30,646 nt of DNA from CALARM01 sp964431735 (GTDB lineage Bacteria > Vulcanimicrobiota > SpSt-956 > JAKJGF01), in NCBI GenBank assembly GCA_964431735.1, contig CAYSLJ010000089.1, forward strand, positions 1-30,646, in the 5' to 3' direction. Position 1 is the stretch's first letter. Each line of letters opens with the position of its first letter. The translations under genes and the position numbers were made by a program. The notes below the pieces were generated by a model. It searched no databases. It had not been told where the DNA came from and worked only from the letters and a program-made list of their open reading frames with translations. Positions 6,788 through 13,447 of this stretch are shown piece after piece.

Positions 6788-6821
6788 AGGTAGTGATGTG
6801 ATATAATAAAAACATCACCTT
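6788..6821 (+). terminator. Weak hairpin after the CorC-like gene
   Basis: GTGATGT (6793-6799) and ACATCAC (6812-6818) form a 7-bp stem with a 12-base AT loop, followed by cttttg. The T tract is short, so termination would be weak. The loop contains a TATAAT. Confidence 0.35.
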
Positions 6822-6930
6822 TTGAAAGGATATTTTTTACCAGAGTAGAATAGAATTAAGTGATTTATAGATTACTGCACACAAATTGAATTATATTTTA
6901 AAAGATTAAATTCCGAGAAGGAGATTTTAA

Positions 6931-9531
6931 ATGGAGATTAGTTCAGGTGCCAGATTTTTAAAAGCCGATCTGCATATTCATACGCCGGCTTCTTCTAATT
7001 ACAATGATAAAGACATTGCGCCTGTAGATATTGTCAACAGGTGTCTGAGTGAAGGACTTGATATGATTGCTATTACAGATCATAATGAGATTCAATGGAT
7101 AGATATGGTAAAAAAAGCCGCAGAAGGCACTGGTTTATTTGTTTTTCCCGGGATTCAAATTACTGCTAGAGGTGGTCATGTTCTGGCAATATTTCCTGCA
7201 GATCATCCTGCGGAAAAAATGGAACAACTCCTTGAAAAAGTCGGTATTACAAGAAGTAAAAGAGGAAAAAAAGATGTACTTACCGATTATTATATAGATG
7301 AAGTTTTTTTAAAAATTGTAAAAGATAAAGGAATTGTAATAGCCTGTAATGTAGATCAACCTGATGGATTTGTATATGAACTTCTACGGAATTCACAGAG
7401 AATGAAAGTCTACAATGACCAGAATTTATCTGCTCTTGAAATAAGTCAGCCAGCTTTAAAAAATAAATATTCCAATGCAAAAGGAACTGAATATAACAGA
7501 GATATAGCATGTATAATGGGGTCTAACTCATACAGCCTTTCAGAAATAGGGAAAAGCTATTCCTATATAAAAATGGATACTATTTCTCTGGAAGGCCTGA
7601 AACAGGCTTTTCTGGATCATCAGGTTAAAATTAAATTTGCCGGCGATAAAATAAGCAGTACCCATCCCCGTATAAATAAACTGGAAGTTAATCAGGGATT
7701 TTTTAAAGATCAACCTTTCAATTTTCATCCCAATTTGAACTGTCTTGTAGGAGGCAAAGGAGTAGGCAAGTCTTTTACTATTGAATTGATAAGATTTGCC
7801 TTTGATACAAACTCTTTATTTCCTGCAATTAAAGAAGATGCAAACGGAAAAATTGAGAAACTGGTCGGTGAAGGCGGGAAAATTAGACTATTTGTTGAAG
7901 ATGAGAGAGGAAAATTTCGTATAGAAAGAGATGTAAACAGGGAATGGAACAAACCCAGAATATTCAGAGATGGAGAAGAAACACCTCTGAATGTAAGTGT
8001 CTCGAATTTTTTTAGAATTGAAGCTTATAGCCAGGGAGAAATCGTTGATATAGCCAGAAACCGTTCTGCTCAACTCAAGATAATCGACAGCTCTCTTGAT
8101 ATGTCAGAAGAAGACAGCAAGGAGAAAAAACTTTTAGAAGAACTGTATGTAAATGCTACAGAACTTGCAGCTTGTCAGGATTGCTCTGACGAATATGAAG
8201 AGGTAAAAGAACAACTTACTATTATTCATGAAAAAATAAAGGTACTTGATGAAAAACTTAAAGATCCTATATTGAAGAAATACCAAAAATGGCTGGAAGA
8301 AAAAAATTACTTCCACATTGTAGAAAAAAACTTTGATGAATACCTGAAGATTTTACTCGGTAAATTGCAGGAAATAGATCATGAAAGTTATATACCTGCC
8401 ATACATTGTGATGATTGCGTTAATACCGATATAATGAACAGTCTATCCTCTATTACAGAACAACTTCGAGAAGAAATTAAAAAAACTACAATAAATATAA
8501 AAGATATTTTTGACAGAAAAAAAGAAGCTATAAATAAAGAATTTACCTGCTGGTCTGAAAAATTCAATGAAGCACAGCTTAATTATGAAAGATTCCTTGC
8601 AGAACTGAACGTTCCGGAGGTTGCAGAAGCAGAAAAGGAATATCAGAAATCTAAAGAAAAAGAAATGGAACTGCTTCATAGAAAAACTTCCCTTGAAAAA
8701 ATTAATAAAGGAAGTGAGGAATTTTTTGAAAAAAGATATGCTCTGTTGAGCAGCCTCGAAGAAGTAATGAAAAGTAAATTTGATAAAAGATTACAAAGGG
8801 TCCAGGAAATAGAAAAAAGACTGGAAGGTAAAATAAAAATAGAACTTTATTTTAAATCAGTAAGAGATGATTATTTAAATAAACTATTAATGTTTACTCA
8901 GGGAGAAAGGATATCTTCCGATGATTTAGATAAAGTCGTTCAGTCTGTTTATCCTGACAGACTGGTAAAAATGGTTCTGGACAGAGATTACAATTCTCTT
9001 GTGGCAGCAGCCGGTATTTCGGAAAAAAAAGCCATGCAGCTAATAAATAAATTACTTTCTATTAATAAAAAAGAACTGCTCGATCTGCAGGTTGTAAATC
9101 TCTATGATCTTATAAAATTAAAATTTAAAGAAAATAACCGCTATAAACTCATAGAAGATTTATCTCTGGGGGCAAAATGTACCTCTATTATTTATATAGT
9201 TACTGTAGGAGGAGATTGCCCGCTCATTATAGATCAGCCAGAAGATGCTCTTGATACACTTTCCGTATTCGATCCCATCGTAAAAAAACTCAGGGAAGAA
9301 AAAGAAAGAAGACAGTTTATACTGGCGACCCATAATGCCAATATACTGGTTGTGGCAGATGCAGAACTGAGTCTTGTTCTCACCGCTTCGGCAGATTCAG
9401 GTATAATACAGAACGGAGGAGGACTGGATAGACCTTCTACAAGAGAACTTCTTCTTCTTAATCTTGAAGGTGGAAGGGAAGCTTTTAAAATGAGAAACCA
9501 GAAGTATTCTTTTCAAGAACTTACCGACTAG
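6931..9531 (+). CDS. PHP-domain/SMC-like ATPase fusion (TrlF-like) with degenerate phosphoesterase site
   Basis: An 866-residue cytoplasmic protein. Residues 1-235 are a PHP fold (KADLHIHTPASSNY; IAITDHNE at 47-53). Residues 246-866 are an ABC/SMC-type ATPase: Walker A GGKGVGKS (274-281), a coiled-coil middle (about 400-640), the signature-like LSLGAKC (744-750), Walker B IIDQPED (766-772) and a switch His in LATHNAN. The order fits PHP-ATPase proteins of the TrlF type, whose role (possibly nucleic acid repair or defence) is poorly known. Odd: HIH and DHN are kept, but the later PHP metal ligands are replaced: Gln76 for Glu (PGIQIT), Asn140 for His (ACNVD), and Asn199 and Tyr201 for the Asp and His of SDAH (GSNSYS). 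ATP binding looks intact; phosphoesterase activity is doubtful. SD AAGGAG precedes ATG 6931. It appears to be a single-gene unit. Confidence 0.82.
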   Translation: MEISSGARFLKADLHIHTPASSNYNDKDIAPVDIVNRCLSEGLDMIAITDHNEIQWIDMVKKAAEGTGLFVFPGIQITARGGHVLAIFPADHPAEKMEQLLEKVGITRSKRGKKDVLTDYYIDEVFLKIVKDKGIVIACNVDQPDGFVYELLRNSQRMKVYNDQNLSALEISQPALKNKYSNAKGTEYNRDIACIMGSNSYSLSEIGKSYSYIKMDTISLEGLKQAFLDHQVKIKFAGDKISSTHPRINKLEVNQGFFKDQPFNFHPNLNCLVGGKGVGKSFTIELIRFAFDTNSLFPAIKEDANGKIEKLVGEGGKIRLFVEDERGKFRIERDVNREWNKPRIFRDGEETPLNVSVSNFFRIEAYSQGEIVDIARNRSAQLKIIDSSLDMSEEDSKEKKLLEELYVNATELAACQDCSDEYEEVKEQLTIIHEKIKVLDEKLKDPILKKYQKWLEEKNYFHIVEKNFDEYLKILLGKLQEIDHESYIPAIHCDDCVNTDIMNSLSSITEQLREEIKKTTINIKDIFDRKKEAINKEFTCWSEKFNEAQLNYERFLAELNVPEVAEAEKEYQKSKEKEMELLHRKTSLEKINKGSEEFFEKRYALLSSLEEVMKSKFDKRLQRVQEIEKRLEGKIKIELYFKSVRDDYLNKLLMFTQGERISSDDLDKVVQSVYPDRLVKMVLDRDYNSLVAAAGISEKKAMQLINKLLSINKKELLDLQVVNLYDLIKLKFKENNRYKLIEDLSLGAKCTSIIYIVTVGGDCPLIIDQPEDALDTLSVFDPIVKKLREEKERRQFILATHNANILVVADAELSLVLTASADSGIIQNGGGLDRPSTRELLLLNLEGGREAFKMRNQKYSFQELTD

Positions 9532-9644
9532 GGCAGGGATTTCGACCGGGATTTCTGGGATTTAATTGATTGCCAGGATTGGTCAATCGCAATTCTATAG
9601 TAAGTGAAAAAATACTCACTATTCACATATAAGGAGTATCCCCG

Positions 9645-10454
9645 GTGAATATCAATAAAAAAACTATAATTACAGTTATATGTGCTTTTGTCCTGGGAGT
9701 AATTTTTTCATTGTCTCTCGTAATGGTCGGATTATGGGCCTACAGACTTGGCCGCTATGATTATAATTTAAGCTCAATTAACGATAGAGCAGAAGCTTCT
9801 CCTGCACCGACAACAATAATCTCTCAAAATACTTATGTGACAAATTTATCCACTCCTGCGGTATCTTCGACACCGGTATATTATTATACTCCTGTAACGG
9901 GAACTGCCATAAAAACTCCCGGAGTCAGTGCCGTTCCAGATAATACACAGATACAGATAGTATATTATGCTACACCTGTTCCTGTAACTCAATCGTCTCC
10001 TGTGGCTTCACAACGTCAGACTCAAAATCAAAATAATATTGAGCCTGATAAAAGACAAAAAATTATGGATTATATGTACAGTGTGCATAATATATTATCA
10101 GCAAGTAAAGTAGGAGGTGACCCTTCACAGTTTGCACAACAACTTATTAGTTCAAGTCTGGAAGGAAATACTGCCGGTTTCGATAATTTAATAAGTAATT
10201 ATGAACATACAAAAAATCAAATATCAGCTTTAAATCCTCCTGATGAATGTAAAGAATATCATAATGGATGTGTTAGTATTATAGATAATGGTATAATTTT
10301 ATTAAAAGAAGTAAAAGAAGGTATTACATCTCAGGATATTAATAGCCTTCTTGCTGTACAGGGAAAAGCCTCTTCAATAGAACAGGAAGCAAAAAGGGTA
10401 GATAATATAGGAATTGTTTTGTTACAAAAATATAATATACCTGAACCCAGATAG
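9645..10454 (+). CDS. Membrane-anchored protein with Pro/Thr/Tyr-rich linker, unknown function
   Basis: No family recognised. GTG 9645 has SD AAGGAG 8 nt upstream. Residues 1-8 are basic, and about 9-33 form one hydrophobic segment (TVICAFVLGVIFSLSLVMVG) without a clear cleavage site, so it is probably an N-terminal anchor with the rest outside the inner membrane. Residues 52-130 are low-complexity, rich in Pro, Thr, Ser, Val and Tyr (STPVYYYTPV, VYYATPVPVT, QRQTQNQNN). Residues 135-269 form a compact, mostly helical domain with two Cys (PDECKEYHNGC), possibly a disulfide. The linker style resembles that of the lipoprotein at 27665. A weak terminator follows, overlapping the hrcA promoter. 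Function unknown. Confidence 0.75.
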   Translation: MNINKKTIITVICAFVLGVIFSLSLVMVGLWAYRLGRYDYNLSSINDRAEASPAPTTIISQNTYVTNLSTPAVSSTPVYYYTPVTGTAIKTPGVSAVPDNTQIQIVYYATPVPVTQSSPVASQRQTQNQNNIEPDKRQKIMDYMYSVHNILSASKVGGDPSQFAQQLISSSLEGNTAGFDNLISNYEHTKNQISALNPPDECKEYHNGCVSIIDNGIILLKEVKEGITSQDINSLLAVQGKASSIEQEAKRVDNIGIVLLQKYNIPEPR

Positions 10455-10457
10455 TAT

Positions 10458-10490
10458 TGAAAGGTAAAAATTGCCTTTCAGATATTTTTA
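10458..10490 (+). terminator. Probable terminator before hrcA
   Basis: TGAAAGG (10458-10464) and CCTTTCA (10474-10480) form a 7-bp stem, then gatattttta. The right arm overlaps the hrcA -35 box. Confidence 0.55.
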
Positions 10491-10499
10491 TGGTATAAT
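10471..10499 (+). promoter_or_regulatory. Promoter of the hrcA operon
   Basis: TTGCCT (10471-10476), 17-bp spacer, TATAAT (10494-10499); start expected near 10506. The -35 lies inside the terminator hairpin of the preceding gene. No CIRCE operator (TTAGCACTC-N9-GAGTGCTAA) is visible here or up to the hrcA start. Confidence 0.68.
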
Positions 10500-10541
10500 T
10501 TTATAAATATTAATTATAGTCGGATTGCCAGGGTGTAGAGT

Positions 10542-11567
10542 ATGTCATTGACTCCGAGACAAAAACAAATACTCGGTTTATTAACAAGGGAATTTATCTT
10601 AACAGCAGAACCTGTAAGTTCTTCTACTCTGGAAGGAAAACTTGGAAATCTCTGTAGTTCTGCTACTATTAGAAGTGAAATGGCAGAACTTGAAAAAAGA
10701 GGTTTTTTACAACGTCCTCATATTGCTTCCGGACGGGTTCCTTCACACCAGGGGTACAGATATTATGTGGATAATCTCATGAATAAAGAAGAACTTTCAT
10801 TGGAAGAACAGTACACGATAAAACTGGAATTAAATAAAAGAATCTATCAAATAGATCAATTACTTGATAAGACACTTGATTTAATTTCCCATCATACCAA
10901 AGAACTATCTATACTTGTTCCTCCTAATTTCAAAAATATAGTTATTAAAGATATACATCTCATAAGTATAAACCCTTATAGTATCCTTATTGTTATTGTT
11001 ACTACTACAGGGCTCGTGATTAACAAAATAATTGAAAATCCGACATCAGTTTCGGAAAGTGAAATTGACGTTGTTTTGAATTTTTTAAAAGAAAGATTGG
11101 AAGGGGTTACTGCCGATAAAATAGATAACTCAATACTGGAAGGACAGGATAAAATAGCAGGTAAACACCTGGTTAAACCTCTTGTAGAAGAAATAAAGAA
11201 ATCTCTCTTTTCTGAAATTGAAAGAAAAGTTTTATGGGTAGGTACACAAAATCTTATGTCCAAACCGGAATTCAGAAATGTAGATAAAATAAAAACATTA
11301 CTCGATATGCTGGATAATCATGAATTTACAGAACTTATTAATAAAAAAGAACCTGCTAAAGAAGTCAACGTTACTATCGGACAGGAACATAAATTAAAAG
11401 AATTTTATGACTGCAGTATTATTACGTCTTATTATAGAGTAGAAGGTGAAGTCGTGGGAACTCTGGGTATTATCGGACCTACCAGAATGCATTACGGAAA
11501 AATGGTTCCCCTCATATCATTTATAGCTAAAAGTTTTAGCAAAATGCTTAACAGGCTAAATTGTTAA
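10542..11567 (+). CDS. hrcA: Heat-inducible transcription repressor HrcA
   Basis: HrcA represses heat-shock operons through the CIRCE operator and needs GroE for activity. The N-terminal winged helix is intact (LTPRQKQILGLLTREFI, then SSATIRSEMAELEKRGFL), followed by the family block ASGRVPSHQGYRYYVDNLM (about residues 62-80). The C-terminal GAF-like part ends GTLGIIGPTRMHYGKMVPL. The 341 residues are the usual size. ATG 10542 is preceded by AGGGTG (10530-10535). It heads hrcA-grpE-dnaK-dnaK-dnaJ-prmA, the common Gram-positive-type order. No CIRCE is seen before hrcA, grpE or either dnaK, so its targets may lie outside the window (for example groESL) or its operator may have diverged. Confidence 0.95.
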   Translation: MSLTPRQKQILGLLTREFILTAEPVSSSTLEGKLGNLCSSATIRSEMAELEKRGFLQRPHIASGRVPSHQGYRYYVDNLMNKEELSLEEQYTIKLELNKRIYQIDQLLDKTLDLISHHTKELSILVPPNFKNIVIKDIHLISINPYSILIVIVTTTGLVINKIIENPTSVSESEIDVVLNFLKERLEGVTADKIDNSILEGQDKIAGKHLVKPLVEEIKKSLFSEIERKVLWVGTQNLMSKPEFRNVDKIKTLLDMLDNHEFTELINKKEPAKEVNVTIGQEHKLKEFYDCSIITSYYRVEGEVVGTLGIIGPTRMHYGKMVPLISFIAKSFSKMLNRLNC

Positions 11568-11606
11568 TAAAAAAATTAAAGTACGTGGTCAGATGCCAGC
11601 CAATAC

Positions 11607-11641
11607 AGGTGGCACCTACCCCCTACATTTAAGAAAGGTAG
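11607..11641 (+). promoter_or_regulatory. Possible SD-masking leader of grpE
   Basis: The grpE SD-like GGTAG (11637-11641) can pair with CTACC (11616-11620). The same CTACC region overlaps ACCT, which can instead pair with AGGT (11607-11610). The two pairings exclude each other, so the SD could be open or closed. The stems are only 4-5 bp, hence low confidence. Confidence 0.22.
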
Positions 11642-11654
11642 AGTTGAAATTTTT

Positions 11655-13265
11655 GTGGAACAATATTTTGATGACAGTAAAACGTTAAAAAAAGTTTCAT
11701 TAAATGAAGAGTTAATAAGATTAAAAAAATTAGAAAATCTTGAACTTGAACAGGAAGAATTATCCCGTTATCAGGAACATCTTTCCCGTTCGGAAAAGAA
11801 TTTTTTAACTTCTTCCGAAGCAGTGGATTTTTATCAGCAGTTCATTCCATTCTTAATCAGAGAACTTGAAAAAAAGAAAATAGCTGTTGATAATATGAGA
11901 ATGGTAGAAAAAAAAGATGTTTCTACTATGTTTTCTACCGGAGTAAAAACTGCCGGACGGTCAGTCCCACAGGATATAAAAGACTGGCTGAAAAAACTTG
12001 AAGATTTCGGCTGTACAGGGCCGGAACTTGATAAATTAAAGAAACTGCTTTTTCAAAGAGATGCTTCCGGCCGTCTTGTAAAAGCTTTACCTGAATTATA
12101 TGCCCTTATTGCTGAATTTTCAGTTAATGAACTGGATAAGTTTAAAACCCACCTGGATAAATTAGATTCAGAAAAGAAAACACTGAAGTTTTCTAAAGTT
12201 GCTGCTCTCGGTAATGAAGAAACACTGGGCGATACATTACCTCCTGAAATAGATGAGAGAATTAAACGACTGGATACTTTTGATATAGAACCGGGAAGGT
12301 TAATGGAATTTAAAAAGAAAATATTGAGAAAAAAACCTACAGGAGAATTCGCTATTTCACCTAAAGAACTATCTCTGAAATTACTGGATTTTTATGAACA
12401 GGAACTTAAAAGGGGAAAAGCAAGATGGGTAAGAGATAAAAAACTGGAAGAAACTATCGATAATGCCGTATATAGATCTTCCGCAGATAAACCAGTCCAG
12501 CAGGATGGACCTCTTAAAATTTTCCCGGGTGAAATCCTGGAAAGAGTCAAACATCTTGAAGATTTTAAAGTCAATTCTGATGATTTTAATAATTTAAAAA
12601 CAGATCTGCTCAGGAGAAATTCAAATGGAAATTTAATATATTCTCATATGGATTTATTTAATAAATTACTGGATTTTTATGAGAAAATTCTTAAAGAACG
12701 CTCGAAAGATATTGATGCAATAGAACAATTTCGAGAACAGAATAAACTCGAATTTTCCGGTGAAACAGTTTCTAAAGGTCAGGAAGATAATAATATAAAA
12801 AATGAACTTGCAAGGAGAGAAAAACTTGCTTCCGAATATTTTGCCCGTTCCCAGAGACTTGAAATGGATATTAAAAGGCTGAAAGAACGAAAGGACAGGG
12901 CTGTTGATGAATTTAAAAATAAATCGAATGAAAAATTCCTTGGTAAGTTAATAGTCGTACTTGATGATCTTGAAAGAGCAGTTGAAGCATCTACACAGGA
13001 TGCTGCCAGTAAAGACAGCCTTATTGAAGGAGTTCAACTCATCAGCCGTCGTATGGTTTCAGTTCTTCAAAGAGAAGGTCTTAAACCAATCGAATCACCT
13101 TCAGGGACAGAGTTTGATCCCAAAGTTCACGAAGCTTTCGAAAAAGTTGAAAATGATGAGTATCCCGAAGATACAATCATTTCGGTTTTAAGACAGGGTT
13201 ACTGGCTTGGAAATAAATTACTGCGTCCGTCCCTTGTCAGAATTTCTAAAGGAAGTTCAAAATAA
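11655..13265 (+). CDS. grpE: GrpE nucleotide exchange factor with a large N-terminal repeat extension
   Basis: GrpE releases ADP from DnaK. The GrpE part is C-terminal, about residues 381-536: a coiled coil (LARREKLASEYFARSQRLEM), FLGKLIVVLDDLERAV, and the signature region ending GYWLGNKLLRPSLVRI. Most GrpE proteins have 170-230 residues; this one has 536. The extra 380 residues hold three gapless copies of an unrecognised module, at about 104-158, 195-252 and 290-347, and a weaker fourth at 16-73. Shared positions are P-x-E-I-x-x-R-V-K-x-L-E-x-F, Leu and Phe 7 and 10 residues later, G-x-[LF] and a closing [DE]-L...LL-D-F-Y. There is no signal or membrane segment. GTG 11655 has AGGTAG 13 nt upstream. 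It is an in-frame single ORF, so the fusion is not an annotation artefact. The extension's role is unknown. Confidence 0.92.
   Translation: MEQYFDDSKTLKKVSLNEELIRLKKLENLELEQEELSRYQEHLSRSEKNFLTSSEAVDFYQQFIPFLIRELEKKKIAVDNMRMVEKKDVSTMFSTGVKTAGRSVPQDIKDWLKKLEDFGCTGPELDKLKKLLFQRDASGRLVKALPELYALIAEFSVNELDKFKTHLDKLDSEKKTLKFSKVAALGNEETLGDTLPPEIDERIKRLDTFDIEPGRLMEFKKKILRKKPTGEFAISPKELSLKLLDFYEQELKRGKARWVRDKKLEETIDNAVYRSSADKPVQQDGPLKIFPGEILERVKHLEDFKVNSDDFNNLKTDLLRRNSNGNLIYSHMDLFNKLLDFYEKILKERSKDIDAIEQFREQNKLEFSGETVSKGQEDNNIKNELARREKLASEYFARSQRLEMDIKRLKERKDRAVDEFKNKSNEKFLGKLIVVLDDLERAVEASTQDAASKDSLIEGVQLISRRMVSVLQREGLKPIESPSGTEFDPKVHEAFEKVENDEYPEDTIISVLRQGYWLGNKLLRPSLVRISKGSSK
11700..12695 (+). repeat. 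Four diverged copies of a GrpE N-terminal module (protein-level repeat)
   Basis: Copies lie at about 11700-11873, 11964-12128, 12237-12410 and 12522-12695. Copies 2-4 align without gaps at offsets of 91 and 95 residues: Leu115/206/301, Phe118/209/304, [LF]125/216/311, Gly139/230/325, [LF]141/232/327, [ED]147/238/333 and Leu148/239/334. Copy 1 matches well in its first half only. The copies are far diverged in DNA, so the duplication is old, unlike the minisatellites at 1-135 and 1492-1785. Confidence 0.75.
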
Positions 13266-13318
13266 AAATTTAAAAATAATCTTTAAAGGATTGATTTTTT
13301 AGTTAAAATAAATTATAA

Positions 13319-13347
13319 TTGTCTATTTAGAAAAATTATGATATAAT
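13319..13347 (+). promoter_or_regulatory. Promoter of dnaK (first copy)
   Basis: TTGTCT (13319-13324), 17-bp spacer, TATAAT (13342-13347); start near 13354, giving a leader of about 94 nt. So dnaK can be transcribed apart from hrcA-grpE. Confidence 0.7.
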
Positions 13348-13375
13348 TAAGCTGATTTTTTAATAAATTATAAAA

Positions 13376-13441
13376 CCTCTCCTGAAAATATTTATCCGGG
13401 AGAGGGAAGCGTTTCAGAAGGGAGAGAGGCTAGAAAGCCAG
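13376..13441 (+). promoter_or_regulatory. Structured dnaK leader with competing pairing to the SD
   Basis: CCTCTCCTG (13376-13384) pairs with the segment 13397-13405 (ending GGAGAGG) as a 9-bp stem. The dnaK SD (GGGAGAGAGG, 13420-13429) nearly copies that right arm, so the CU strand could pair with the SD instead (6 bp). A small GGCT/AGCC hairpin (13428-13439) lies between SD and ATG. The layout suits a structure-controlled, perhaps temperature-dependent leader. This is inference. Confidence 0.4.
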
Positions 13442-13447
13442 AAATAA

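Noticed and set aside
6802..6808. TATAAT after the CorC-like gene as promoter of the PHP-ATPase
   Set aside because: The only -35-like TTGATT is 19 bp away, and the box lies in the loop of a terminator-like hairpin; too weak to call.
10538..10555. GAGT-N9-ACTC around the hrcA start, as a possible CIRCE
   Set aside because: The half-sites are in the wrong order for CIRCE (which is ...ACTC-N9-GAGT...) and lack the TTAGC flanks.
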